A stretch of DNA of 64,000 bases from Lineus longissimus (GCF_910592395.1 NC_088316.1:3474001-3538000); one strand, 5' to 3'; numbered from the stretch's first letter, positions 13,211 to 24,929 are shown. Numbers and translations are program-made. Notes: generated from the letters alone by a model not told the origin.

Positions 13211-13284
13211 TCATTACGTTTTACATGTGTACATACATGTAGAGAGAGTGCAGTATCATTTGTCGCGACCTTCTACAGTGTAAT
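13211..13284 (+). repeat. 74-bp direct repeat, left copy
   Basis: The block runs from 'tcattacgttttacatg' to 'ctacagtgtaat' and recurs at 13659-13732 with a single substitution. The two copies bracket the MITE at 13282-13659. Confidence 0.9.
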
Positions 13285-13659
13285 AGCATTCCGCGAAGAT
13301 GACGTCACTGCAGCTGCTGCCCTCTATTTCCACATCGCTAAATTACAGGCAATGTCGGACAAACATGCGGTTTCGTAATGGATTCAGGCTTTCTAACTAG
13401 GGCAGTTAGATTCAATCTGGCACATGTCCGAGTGTTGGAAATACTACATAATTGTTCTGAATATTTCTCTCTCTGACTCTATGGTATCATTCATGCTAAA
13501 AATAATGCAGGGTCAAAGATAATTGACTTTGAAATAAGCTCAAATGCGTAGCAATATTTTATAAGTGTCGATGTCCGACTGGCACGTAACTAAAACGTCA
13601 TCAATATCTTATTCAAATGACCTTGTGAGCTATAAATTGTAACGTCGCAGAATGCTATT
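13282..13659. mobile_element. MITE, family E (copy 1), TIR AATAGCATTCCGCGA
   Basis: The 378-bp element starts AATAGCATTCCGCGA and ends in the slightly mutated inverse (CGTCGCAGAATGCTATT). It is colinear and highly similar over its whole length to 51846-52215. It carries the CRE-like TGACGTCA near the left end and no ORF. Its edges overlap the 74-bp flanking direct repeats by a few bases. Confidence 0.85.
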
Positions 13660-13732
13660 CATTACGTTTTACATGTGTACATACATGTAGAGAGATTGCA
13701 GTATCATTTGTCGCGACCTTCTACAGTGTAAT
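13659..13732 (+). repeat. 74-bp direct repeat, right copy
   Basis: This is the second copy of the 13211-13284 block. One base differs (agagagag versus agagagat). Confidence 0.9.
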
Positions 13733-13880
13733 TAGGGGTTATTGGTCATGTTAAAACAGTGCTTAGCCTTGAACGACGACTGCCAACACCATTAAAGACA
13801 AAGAAAGTAGCGACAGTTGCCGGGGTGCTGTCAAGATGCGATTGGCAGATATGGAAATAAGTATGTGTAGCGTAACATAG

Positions 13881-14138
13881 TTAAAGTGGTATACCGTTCG
13901 TAATTACTGGTGGTCCACGAAAAAAAGCAGTGATACACAACGCCGTGATGCAGTTATTATGTAGTACGAATTAGCTTTAACTTAGTAGGCCTACTCAAAG
14001 TACATTGTAATTGCATTTCGGTCTACACAACGGCATAGTTTAAATTTATATTCAGGAGGTATTAAGATACATTAATTTGATTTTTTCAAATTCTCAATTA
14101 TAAATTTCAAATATTTTACGAACGGCGTAGGCCTTTAA
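13881..14138. mobile_element. MITE, family F (copy 1)
   Basis: The left end TTAAAGTGGTATACCGTTCG is mirrored by CGAACGGCGTAGGCCTTTAA at the right end. Internal signatures 'gatacacaacgccgt' and 'gaaatttatattca'-like blocks recur at 14992-15108, 55875-56090 and 60606-60830. It has no coding capacity. Confidence 0.7.
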
Positions 14139-14191
14139 AGGGAGACAATAGGCAGGGACCAAAGGGTCCGACTGCTACCTCAGAGTTCATC

Positions 14192-14302
14192 CCGGTGTAA
14201 AAGAAATGCAAGTCCCCCCGGAATCCAAGTCCAGTCCTTTTGTTAAAGTGAATAGAGTCGCGAGTTCCTTTGTTGAAGATTATGTAGCTAACCCTAACCA
14301 AC
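14192..14302 (+). mobile_element. MITE, family B (left half only)
   Basis: CCGGTGTAAAAGAAATGCAA and the following 90 bp match 49681-49790. Similarity stops after 'gctaaccctaacca', so the right half is lost. Confidence 0.75.
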
Positions 14303-14991
14303 CAGTGCTATTCACCTTCATTCTACAAGACATGTTTTATCTCTCCTCGTATACCAGGGTCTTCAACTTACTCAGCCTCTCGATATTTCAAACCCTGGTC
14401 ATTTCGTTCCGGTTGTCATCCCTCTGCTCTTCACCGGGATTGCGCATCGCACGCAGCCGGCGGATACATACATCTCGCCTTTCAAGCTGTGTATTCAATT
14501 TCGACTACATAAAGACGCTTAATTGGAATTTGTTGCTCAATTATGCTAAGTTAATGATTTGCACTGGAACGTCTGACAACAAAGGTGCAATTTTGCTACA
14601 TCTTAACACCAATAAAACGACAAGAAGTTTAATTTGTTTTTAAATTATGAAGCGAAGACTCGTGAAAGTGTTACATGTGTATAAATACATCTTGAAAGTG
14701 CACACAGACTAGTAAGTATGACAATCGACTGTGATACTGCATCAATAAATTACGCAACACTTCTTACAAAAATCGTAAGCGTGTTTGGGAGACATCTTTT
14801 TACTGATAGTATAGGGAGTATGTCTGCTTGATGTTGGTACTTTCGATTTACGAGCAAGAGAGCACGGAAGCTCACACGACATGGCAATATACGCTGTTCG
14901 TGTATATTGAATTCACGTGCGCAAGTAAATTTAAATAAACTTGCCAATATGCTGTAACGGCACGTGTCAAGATGATAAAAATTGACTCCAT

Positions 14992-15108
14992 CGGTTTACA
15001 CAACAGCAATATTGAACTTTTTATTCAATGTTTAGGCCTATTTACATAATTAGAATAACTCAAATTCGAATTTAGATTCAGAATTGTGAACGAACGGCGC
15101 AGGGTTTG
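14992..15108. mobile_element. MITE, family F (partial)
   Basis: Sequence with 'tttacacaacagcaatattgaa' spacing and the right end 'gaacgaacggcgcagggttt' resembles copy 1 at 13881-14138. The left terminus could not be located. Confidence 0.4.
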
Positions 15109-15441
15109 AAATGCATTCAGCTCAATTCCTGCCGAGAGAAAAAGTCGTGGTTTTTGTATACTATACGACGGTTGATGTACATGATGTACACGTTGCACAC
15201 ACTCTCCAACAAATACAATCTCGCCGAGCCAGAGAGAGGCTGATCACTGGAATAAATAGCGAATTGTTAAACTAACAGCAGATGAGAAGAAAGGATATTA
15301 CTCTATAGAAATGGAGCTGGAACGATTTGATGGCGCTGATATTCAGAACAAATTGATTTCGCGATCGCATTATTATCTTTAGGCACTCAGCGCAACATCT
15401 TCTGTTGATATCTCCGCTTATGGAGCGGTTAATGTGGATCT

Positions 15442-15471
15442 CCCCCCCCCCCCCCACACACGCACGCACAC
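15442..15471 (+). repeat. Poly-C run with (CA/CG)n
   Basis: Fourteen C bases are followed by ACACACGCACGCACAC-type sequence. This is a simple repeat. Confidence 0.9.
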
Positions 15472-15864
15472 TAATGCACGTAGCTAGTGTATGTATTAAA
15501 TATTTCAGTACAAGTATGTAACTCCAGAATAACAAAAACATTGCATCATTAAATTGGGCATCCCGAGGTTGCGGCATTAGCGTTTTATTGGTTCACCATT
15601 AAGATGGAAGCGCGAAGTAAGAACTACTGTCATGTGATATAAGTGATCTTTAATTAGTGCCAATTAATATGTGGTTATGGTTCCAAAAGTGCGGAACAAT
15701 CGCATGTCTTGGGACGTCTTTAAGAGGCCATGTTCTTATCGTAACAGAAGTAGCCGGATGGGGCCAATTTAAAAAAGTGATAACTATTACATACATGTGT
15801 ATCTTATTTCGTTCTTGAGTAAAAATTGCATGTGAAAGTGCGATCAAATGAATACAAATGTGTG

Positions 15865-16061
15865 CCGGTGTAAAAGGAATTGATGTCCTAGGAATGCTGG
15901 ACCCCATACAATAGCTGTGTATTGTCAACGAATGTGGTTGATGGTTTGGTTAGGGTTAGCTACATAATCTTCAACAAAGGAACTCGGCGACTCTATTCAC
16001 TTTAACAAATTAAAAGGGCCGGACTTGGATTCCGGGGGGACTTGCATTTCTTTTACATCGG
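15865..16061 (-). mobile_element. MITE, family B (full copy, reverse orientation)
   Basis: It starts CCGGTGTAAAAGGAATTGAT and ends CATTTCTTTTACATCGG, giving TIRs of about 15 bp. It is the reverse of 49681-49870 with moderate divergence and has no ORF. Confidence 0.8.
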
Positions 16062-17315
16062 AACAGAAGAAAAACCATAAATCAAAGATATTCAACACAA
16101 AGTAATTAAAAAACTATGAAATAAACGGGGTTCATTTTGTTATGAAAACTGAGGCAACAACCAAACAAAATGAGTAACAGTCATCGAACAGGTGCTCAAT
16201 CACTCCTGAAATTCTAATTTTGTTCTTTTATTTCACTTCCAACTCTTTCTGTTTCAAATAGCAAATGATTGTTAATAGATTACAAAAAATTCTGCGTAGT
16301 TCGTTTTGTAGGTGTTTGACTGTATTCGTTTATGCACATAACACTGAATTTCACTGTGTTATCCACATCCGTGGTGCAAACAAACAGCAATTTTTGTCAG
16401 CTCTTGAAGCCATTACAGTCATGAGCAACAATTATCTGGATGTCACTTGTACCACATGAGAACCTATAGATGTTATTGTAGTTTTATCAACGCATGCTGT
16501 GGTACTTGAGGACACGTACTTGTAGTAAAAACTAATGGTGTTACTTTCAATTTGGCTGCTAAAATGCGTGCATTGGATGTACTGACGGAGTGTCCAATAC
16601 TCATGTAAACATGCTTCAATCAACATACGACAATTTAAATTTTAGCAAAAAGTGACACATTGACTTTGAACCATTTAAAATGCACCAAATATCGTACTAG
16701 TACATACATGTAGTATTGTGAAATATGAATACACGATATACATGTATATGCTGGCAACCTCGCTTGCCTTGGTCTGTTTTGACTCCTTTTGAGGACTAAA
16801 CTAGGAATTCTTGAAATAAAATGCACAAATTTTTCAACATTTTTCAACATTTTTACTGTATCACTTGAAAATAATTTTTGTCACTACGCGTTTATTGGTC
16901 CTTGTGGCTACGACCACCATGAACGCGTTACATGGGGTCAGTATTTTTTTGACACGATCACTTCATTTTTAACTTTTCAAAGTGATGTTTAAAAAATTGT
17001 AATTGAAGAAAAATTGCTTTAACATTTATATTGATACACACGTACATTGTAAATTGATGAGACACCACTTGCGTGCAGACATACAGCGTACTTAGAGTCC
17101 AATTTATATCAGCATGTGTCAGTAACCCTCGATACTCTACTGATTTGTTAATACACCATAATACTTTCTAAATTAAATTCATTTTAAATGGATGTACCCT
17201 AGCGCACACGATCTGTACACCAGTCATGAATTCAGGCTTTAGTCTGCTGTAAAATGTACAGGTTTTAAATAAATCTGGAGATTTCTTACTAAACCGCTTT
17301 AATTTCTAATCACGA
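16062..17315. other. Intergenic, nothing recognised
   Basis: The region holds small frames of 64-71 codons only. A short direct duplication of 'tttttcaacat' lies at about 16832. Confidence 0.4.
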
Positions 17316-17339
17316 ACGTCTATACACGTGTATAGACGT
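17316..17339. repeat. Perfect 24-bp palindrome centred on CACGTG
   Basis: ACGTCTATACAC is followed directly by its exact reverse complement. The centre is an E-box core, CACGTG. It lies 18 bp before the family D MITE at 17358. Confidence 0.85.
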
Positions 17340-17357
17340 ACGTGGTTTAATCAAATA

Positions 17358-17494
17358 GGGAGTTTTCGCAAAGCCCCCCGAACGCAGACGTAAACCCTGT
17401 CCATCGTTCTTCATCACGATCACGATCAGAATATTATATATTTGTTATAAAGGATGAGATAGGCGTGCGTTTCGGGAGCTTTGTGAAAACTCCC
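17358..17494. mobile_element. MITE, family D (copy 2)
   Basis: It starts GGGAGTTTTCGCAAAGC and ends GAGCTTTGTGAAAACTCCC, the cleanest terminal inverted repeats of the three copies. Confidence 0.85.
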
Positions 17495-18148
17495 TGGTAG
17501 GACGTGCACGTGCCACGCAAACGAACGAGTTTTATTGCTGCGACTTGCGACGTGAAGCCAATGTGACCACCGACACAGGACCAATTGGTTAAATGCAAAC
17601 ACCCCGCGACTAAGGCTATAAAAGAGTCCAACGAGGCTAATTTTAAGTCAATGAAAGGTCATACCTGTAATTATATATTTTTCCTCTTCCCAGCCACCAC
17701 CTCCGACTAGAAGCCAGCAGCTCCGACATCAGAATTAACGCAACGTCCAGCTCAAAGCATGCAGCATCGTCCCAAGGTTTATATTGTAAAATAGCATCAC
17801 ACTTTAATAAAGGCCAACTCTTTTCGTTCAGAAATTTGAAAATTGAAGCAGAATTTGAAACTTTCTTATCGTATGAAGATGCACTAATGAAATTTAACAA
17901 TGGCGTTGTGTAAGCAGTTACACAAATACATTCACACCAAGTTTTAGCGTATTTGCATGCGTAATAACTGCACTTACAGCATTTCTATTTCTATGCACTT
18001 CCTTCGCCAACAGTAAATACAATTAGCACGAACAGCATACCACTTAGAATAAGGAGGTTAGCGAAGGTAAATTCAATTCACCCTATTAGATACCTCCAGG
18101 TAGGAATTTGTCCTGTAGGTGTTACCACTCCTCTCTCAATTACCTCTC
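17495..18148. other. Intergenic, nothing recognised
   Basis: A minus-strand 85-codon frame (17643-17900) lacks any recognisable domain. No repeat was seen. Confidence 0.4.
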
Positions 18149-18304
18149 CTATTGACGACACTCGGAAGTAAACCCGAGACCGAGATTCTCAATTAGGGTA
18201 GACACTGTACCCGTCATCGATCGGTATCTCCCAAGGCTGCAGGCTAGCGCTAGAATGCTCGTTAGCAGGATTATAACCAAAAAACCCAGTAAACAACGGA
18301 CCAT
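18149..18304 (-). CDS. Candidate small secreted peptide (51 aa)
   Basis: The frame from the ATG at 18304 encodes 51 residues. The first 21 or so (MVRCLLGFLVIILLTSILA then LACS) are a textbook signal peptide: Arg at 3, an uninterrupted hydrophobic core at 5-20, and small residues for cleavage near 21-23. The remainder, about 28-30 residues, is polar, contains Arg-Tyr-Arg, Glu-Asn and a single late Cys49, and ends in a TAG. The ATG has A at -3 and G at +4, a good start context. A GTG start 42 bp upstream would extend the frame, but the ATG is preferred. No domain is recognised. It could be a secreted peptide precursor, the first coding exon of a larger gene, or chance. No close poly(A) signal follows. 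Confidence 0.35.
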   Translation of the reverse strand: MVRCLLGFLVIILLTSILALACSLGRYRSMTGTVSTLIENLGLGFTSECRQ

Positions 18305-18377
18305 ACTGGAGAAACTGAGAATGGTTGATAGGGTACAGTAAACCACTAAATTAGCGGGCGTTTTATTTTAGCAGATG

Positions 18378-18575
18378 CCGCGATTTTACGTTATTTCGTT
18401 CCTTACCTCGTCGTTGAAAGAATTCCGGCCTATCCCAATACGCGGCCTAACGTCTTTAAACAAAACCCGCTCGCATCTTGGCTATGATTCCCAATGTTCT
18501 GCTGTCAAATGGTTATCAGGGCAAATATTGATGATGTCGACCCCACGAAACAGCCTCATGGGGGTCGAAAACCGG
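18378..18575 (+). repeat. Dispersed repeat, family A (copy 2)
   Basis: It matches 6182-6240 on its left ('acctcgtcgttgaaagaatt') and 49553-49660 on its right ('gtctttaaacaaaacccgct', 'gtcgaccccacgaaac'). No TIRs were found, so the class is unknown. Confidence 0.6.
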
Positions 18576-20043
18576 CAAGAGCAAGTAGGCCTACTCGTAA
18601 TGACATCGATTCGTGGAAAGGAAAGTTGCGAAAATTGATTTTTTTTTTTATCAGGTAAATCGAAACTGAGAAATTGGGTGATAAATCGAAAATAATCATG
18701 AATTTTGTTGTAAAAATGACGGAAGAGGCACGAACATTTCACAGGATTCCAACTACCAGTATAGTCGGGCAAGGAACACTTTGAGTGGACGCGATCCGCT
18801 TGATGTCATCGGAGTACTACCTTCCTGGGCTATTCCCCTGACGTTCGTGCTCAATTCCTACAAGTGGTATATTTGCTTGTTTGCAGTTCGCGTATTTAAC
18901 GGTGGTAATGTCATCGGGTGTAAATATGGACCGATGACTCAATTGTCATGATCCTCTAGTAGTTTTAGCGGAGAATCTTGAAAGCGAAAGCAGCTCATTC
19001 TGACATTGCGTGTGTTCAACATCACCAGACTCGACAGTGAAGCTTAGAGTAAACAGAGAAAATCAACAGCTGCGAGATGATCTTGCCGCAGAGATTCTTA
19101 AAATCTTGGTTAAACCGAATTTCGCACGGGCAGTACAATTATAATGCACTTCCCATTCTTCTGTCGGCACCTGAGGAATTGATGCATCATCCCCACATGT
19201 AAGTCCCTATACATTTTTGAATTCCCATAAGCGAGTAACCCTATTGTCCACAACAGGAAATGAGGAGGTCCATTTTCTCGTAGGCTAAAGCGTTGTCGTG
19301 AGAAATTCCCTTTAAATCTGATCATCAAGGGGTAAGTGCGAAATAAACCGTGATCATGATCATGAGAGAGACCGTCCCATCATCAACTTCAACTGTACCT
19401 TAACTTAATTCTTTGCAACCGGTTTTCTTGATGAATCCAACAACTATAGAAACTGTTGGTAAGAAAACTTAATTCTACCCAAAGAAAAGTTTTGAGAAAT
19501 GTTTGTCACGACAAGAGATCGTAAAAATAAACTAATCATCCGAAGCTGAAATGAGGCAGGTTTCATTTGCTTGTTGAGTTGTCAAACCGAGCGTCACCAA
19601 TAAATTATGGAAAAAAAGTATAATCCAGAAAGGATGTTTTCTCACGAGCTTTCAGAAATCTGAATTGGCAGGAAGAGGAATGGGTCTCATAAGGTTTTTT
19701 TGCGCTCATTTTATTCTTAAAATGTTAAGTTTAATATGTGTCTCTATTAGTACATAAAAACGTTCAGTGAAGTGCCAAAGTGGGTTTAAGTAAACTTTAT
19801 TCCTGCATCCTGGTTGTGACTTTGTCCTAAAAAGACCAGTATGGAATGAGTGGAACCTTTCGATTAAACACCACGAAATTTCTTTCCGTCCAACAAAAAC
19901 ATGATGAGGATAATTTGGTACGCTGAGTTTCTCCACGGACTGCATCGCTGCGCTCAATTTGGCCTTAAGCTGTGAAGACTCAGGAAATAGTTTGGGACAT
20001 TTTCACAGCCCACGGAATCGATACACTTTTGTGGATTATTTGA
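18576..20043. other. Intergenic, nothing recognised
   Basis: There are no supportable exons or repeats. Small frames are scattered on both strands. Confidence 0.4.
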
Positions 20044-20317
20044 ATCAAGGGGATACTTACTTACTTAGGACCCTTCGTGCCCTAGGTGGCACATGGGGCG
20101 TTCCCCAGGGTCCTCCACTCAAGTCTGTTGGCTCGCTGTCTGGCTGCCTCCCACGTTAGGCCCTTCTCTTGAAGTTCCTTTGCCATGGAACGCCGCCAGG
20201 TCTCTCTTGGTCTGCCTCTATTCCGTCTCCCCTGTGGTGTCCATGTGAGTGCTCTCCTTGGCAATGCGTTTGCAGGCATTCGGAGCACATGGCCCAACCA
20301 TTGCCATCAAGGGGATA
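20044..20317 (-). mobile_element. 5'-truncated LINE (non-LTR retrotransposon), 3' end of ORF2, with 12-bp target duplication
   Basis: A 250-bp insertion (20056-20305) is bounded on both sides by the identical 12-mer ATCAAGGGGATA (20044-20055 and 20306-20317). On the minus strand it encodes WLGHVLRM, a basic stretch GRRNRGRPRETWRR, then GLTWEAARQRANR and a C-terminal WRTLGNAPCAT before the stop. This is the pattern of the C-terminal region that follows the reverse transcriptase domain in several non-LTR retrotransposon clades. After the stop it ends in tandem TAAG units (read as TTAC on the plus strand), a typical LINE tail. Truncated 5' end, tail and duplication together indicate target-primed insertion. 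The frame is still open, so the copy is probably young. The exact clade cannot be assigned from this fragment. Confidence 0.85.
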
Positions 20318-21179
20318 AGTACCCTTTAACTCTTTCGCTGATCGTTAGGGTATGCATGACCTTACCCCAGCACTTGGCCAGCATCATGCAGCAAAAAATG
20401 GCAATGTATAAAATTATTTATACATAGTCTTACTGCCTTGTCGCATCAAATATTAAAATCCAATACACCAGTCATTTCCTGGACGAATACCTGTGAAATA
20501 TTGATAATATTTCTCAGTCAAGACAGGTCATGACATCAGACACGCAACGAACACAACCAAATGAAGTCAAGTTCTGACTAACCCCACCACAATGTTACCT
20601 AATCTTTCTAATATGTTGGAAGAAAGTTTGTTTCGCTACTTTCCCTGTCTCCACTAAGTTTTGTTAGCTCCTAGTGTTTATCTATGGACCATTGTATCTG
20701 GATTAATTTTTAATAGATGGCAAGAACAACATGAGGCCAACTTTTAACGATACGATTGAATTCCACGCTAAGTTTCACGTAATCTTTACGTATCCCATTG
20801 TATCGTTGTGCAACAGATCTACGTCTCTTTGGCTTGGAATAACAATACGTTCGATAATCCCTTGTTGGGTATGTGATCGATACTGGTTCCCCGTGAAATC
20901 CGTTTAGCCGGTTGGTTGTGTATTAGTTGCATTATGCATTGGTTTGATCAGTTTGGCTTGGAAGACGTCCATTTCAACCTATTCCGAGGAAACCGTTAGT
21001 CTGGATATATTGCGTGGGTTTCGACGAAAACCGTATGCACCTTTTTATTAGTTTACATCGGATTCCGGCGAATCCCCGGTCATGAAAATGATTATTTGGT
21101 TAATTGTTTCAAAATTGGAATTGGCTTCTCTATACTTTTTATACCATCCTATCCGCCTGGTATAAGTGAATTCTTTATC
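20318..21179. other. Intergenic, nothing recognised
   Basis: Nothing is supportable between the LINE and the CpG-richer island. Confidence 0.4.
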
Positions 21180-21600
21180 GCCTCTTTAAACCAAGACCAA
21201 GCATCGCAAACCATTGCAGCTTCGGCTTTTGGGAAATATCACGACGACGCGGCGTAAACAGCAAAATCTGGCGGACGAATGGAGACCAGTTTGGCCGTTG
21301 ATATGTCAGACTAACAGAGCCGTCGGGAGGAGGTGGCTGGTCCATTACCTGCGACAACATACCTGCTGTTCTTACATCAGGCGAAACCGTTCCCCTTCCA
21401 CGGCTTTCCAGGCTAAGCCTTCTCCTCCTGCCCGATCAGCTGAGGGCCTTCTCACGTATGGTTCGAAGAAGGTCCGGTGAATTGGTCTGAGGCGCTGTTC
21501 GCGATTAACGGCAACGAGGGTCGCGGCGTGCGCGTGTGCCATTGAGCCGCCGATACGAAGTGGTACAGAAGACGTGTGCTTCAGTGCCACCTGGTATGCT
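21180..21600. other. GC- and CpG-rich island, unassigned
   Basis: This 420-bp block is visibly richer in G+C and CpG than its surroundings. Stop-poor frames run through it on both strands (61-88 codons), as expected from composition. On the minus strand an 'AACAGCAG|GTATGT' donor-like site is present. It could be an unmethylated promoter or first exon, an old exon, or foreign or repeat DNA. No domain is recognised. Confidence 0.3.
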
Positions 21601-22656
21601 GGCCGCCGATTCGGACTTACATTTAAATATACATGTTGACTTGGGTCGATTCATTCGTTCGGATAACTAGTAAAGTGGATATATCAGGCTCTGTAAGGTA
21701 GGTCGTTCATTGTGTTAGCATTAGCATAGCACGTTAACATTGGTGTATTCAGATATCATTGACTTTTGGCATATTCAAGAAGTTTACAAGCGATACATTT
21801 TCTGCACACGTTAACTCGGTACAAAAAAGCATGGCCAGTACTCTAGTTGCATGGACCCTATCATTGCTTGATGGGGAACGCAATACATTTTTGCCTGTAT
21901 GTACCTGTATGTTGCCTCTGGGAAGGACTGCTTTTGCAACATTCTACTTCAGCAATCCTCTTATCATTATTATTCTTTTCTGTTCGAATGCGTAATATCT
22001 ATTTTTCTGGACCACCAGTAATTACATTTGGCGTACCTCTTTGAAATACACGTCACGTTCGGTAAATATGATTAAAGCACCCAGGCTGTGATGTCTCAAC
22101 GATAAGCGTATAAGGCCTTTATTTTTTGTACTTTTAAGAATGGAAACTCGATAATTTTCAACAATAGCGTAATGGGCGATTTAACATTTGCAACCCGATT
22201 TAAATTTTACCCTTGTTTGACATGGCCTTTAGCAAGTGTACTGACCAACTCGTAGTATTAGCGGCCAAAGTGCCTCTTGTTGAAAGTAAATATCCGCTTA
22301 TGTTTTCTCTCTATTCACCAGTGACCAAACCACTACGAATTTTATTTGTGATAAACAGTTCTCGTAGTCTAAGGTGAAAAACACTGTTCAGTTATATAAA
22401 AATTTAAAAATATGAAAGTATGAAATCATAATGAACGGAAAGTAAACTGTATATTATATTTATTCGGATTTAGTGAAGGTTAAAAAAGAAAATGAAGTCA
22501 TTCTAGGACGATATTGCCTTGACGATGATATTTTATCATCAGAATTATTTTATTGATACATGTACATGTATACAAAATTTTATGATTTACTTAAAATTTT
22601 TACATAAAACGTAAGGTTGATTACATGTAGCTCTGTTGAATGCACAGATCCCCTGG
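21601..22656. other. Intergenic, nothing recognised
   Basis: No feature was identified. Confidence 0.4.
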
Positions 22657-22880
22657 TCTCGTCCAACACTCATGACCCTTTCAACACAAGCGTTTCATAA
22701 CACGGCGTATCGTTCAGGGCCTAGATGCAACTATTTCATGACAAAATAGAATGGAAAAAGTGGTCGATTCTCGTCCAACATTCATGACCCTTTCAACACA
22801 AGCTTTTCATAACGCGGCGTATCGTTCAGGGCCTAGATGCAATTATTTCATGACAAAATAGAATGGAAAAAGTGGTCGAT
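22657..22880 (+). repeat. Tandem duplication, 112-bp unit x 2
   Basis: The unit begins TCTCGTCCAACA and ends 'aaaagtggtcgat'. It occurs twice head to tail with only a few substitutions, so the event is recent. Confidence 0.9.
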
Positions 22881-24929
22881 TTCCAAAATTATTCTGAGCT
22901 TCATTCATCATGCCCTATCAGCACAATTCGTTCCAGAGGATGTTACGAGACTAGGAATTTTGCCTTAGGATACCAGTGGGCAGGTTTTGCAACTTTTAGA
23001 AAGTGCTACGAACGACGAAGAACATAATTGTATGTAAATATATTTTATCGACGGCAGTTTTTCAAGGTTTCCCCGGTTCCTTGTGTTATGTAATAAGTGT
23101 GAAAGCCGATTTTCCCAGTTATGTCTAACGATGAGTCGAAATCGGCGTCGTAACGTCCTCTATCACAGTGGCTAAAGGTATCGGTTTGCCTAAGAATAAA
23201 GTACGTGCTTACATGGAGAGGAAATGACGATCAAAAAGTAGCATACAAAAGATAAGTTCATTTTGAGGGGAGTAAGGCCCGCATTTATTATTTTGATCCG
23301 ATTGTACCCCTTCAACGCTATAATGGTAGGGCTTCTTTCTATTGTGTTGCAAACTTCTACCCATCGCGTCTATTGTTATCTCTACCCCTCTACACGTGGA
23401 GTTGACCGAAATGTCTGAGAATGTCTGCCTTCCTCTCCTGTGAAAGCGATATGTGAATGTCCTTTATTGAAGAAGGAACATTTGTTTAATCAAACCCAGT
23501 TTATCGACCCTACATTTATGGCGTCATCAAGTTCATTTTCAAGTACTCATGGGTTGTGTCGCGTTTCACCACTTCGCGCTCTCAGCTGAATGATATGCAA
23601 TGATTATTTTTCTGTAGCAAAACACACCCTATGGTACCGTAGGTGGCTTTCTTATCGTTACTCTATCGCCTTTCTACCGCCTCAGTCTGTAAATCGGAAA
23701 GAACTAGCCAAGTGATCAAAGCTGAGGACTGGAATTTTCATAATAAACTAGATATCATGGCTTACCGACAATATTGCTATCTACTAAGAACTAGCTATGA
23801 ATACAGGAACCTCGTATATTCCAGTACACGTAGGTTTGATCAGATAAAACTCACCCTAAAGACAAAAGGGAGTAGTTATTGAACATCTAGGGAGGGTAAC
23901 TAGTCAGGTAAGTTTGCATTTAGTTACTTTTTCATAAATTGGTGGTAAGGACGGGAGTTGTGCCGGTGTCACTAGCAGTAAAAAAATCCTCCTTGAAAAA
24001 TGGTCAGGTCTACTTTGCCGAGTTGTGGTGTGTGGTTCTAGATGAGTTATGACTGTCAACACCTCCGAGATTAAAGGCCTCGCTTTATAGAACCCTTTGC
24101 TTCTTGGAATTCTATCCTATCTTGTCACTTTGAATTGGTGCTTGTGCAGAAGTTCAAACAATTACCCAGACTTTTTAATCCGGTCACGCATGAACATGGA
24201 TATAGGCCTTGATTATTTATCAATATGCATGCTTAACCGGATGAAAAATTGGGCAAGTTTGTTCAGAATTCTGCCGACCAAAGTCCTCACCAGAGTGTGA
24301 GGTTTTTTATTCGGCAAAAATACTCAAAATAGGCCGTCGTGTATAGTCATGTTCTGTGCATCTGGGTTATTATGCAGTGGCTCGGAAATTAACAATACAA
24401 ATCGCAGACGCCGGTGGTATGATTCCAGCTTTTAAAAAGAAACATGTGTTTCTGAAAGCATCTAAGATTACAAGTATCAGAGTGTCTGGCTTAGTTAGAC
24501 TATGTTTTTTTATCCAGGCACTCCTTTGATCCATTGGATAGTATGACAGTTTTGGTATACGGGAGAACTATAAGTAGAAGTGAACGCCCACCTTTGTTAG
24601 ATTTGATACCAAAGAAGCTTTGCTTCACCAAAGCATTTTTACAAGAGGCTGAAAAACTCGCGCTGGGGAAAACACCAAATCTATTTTTCATCAGGGTATT
24701 GCAGCGTATCACCAAAGCGTAGGCCTAAAAACCGTCGGGACTATTCTATGTCCGAAATGTCATGACCGATTGTAATGAGTTTTTGCATTTTGACATTTCG
24801 CAATTGACATGTTTGGTGATATGTCTGATAAACATCTCTTACGACTTGGATCAAATGGCTGGCTGAAGAATACTTATTAAAGGGCGAAAAGGTGGGAGTT
24901 GCTATCAAAGGTCAGAGAGCTGTAGAATA
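22881..24929. other. Intergenic, one orphan splice donor
   Basis: A perfect CAG|GTAAGT donor sits at 23905-23913. The only good upstream frame (23643-23882) ends in a stop 25 bp before it, so no coding exon can be built. Small frames elsewhere look like chance. Confidence 0.35.

Noticed and set aside
15272-15577. 101-codon minus-strand frame with a leader-like start and Cys
   Set aside because: It reads through a poly-C/(CA)n microsatellite, which creates its Gly run. No splice or poly(A) support was found.
21430-21480. Resemblance of 'ctcacgtatggttcg' to the 3' half of group II intron domain V
   Set aside because: The complementary 5' half and the catalytic triad context are absent, so it is a short chance match.
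23643-23913. Exon ending at the perfect CAG|GTAAGT donor
   Set aside because: The preceding frame terminates before the donor, and the other frames contain stops close to it.
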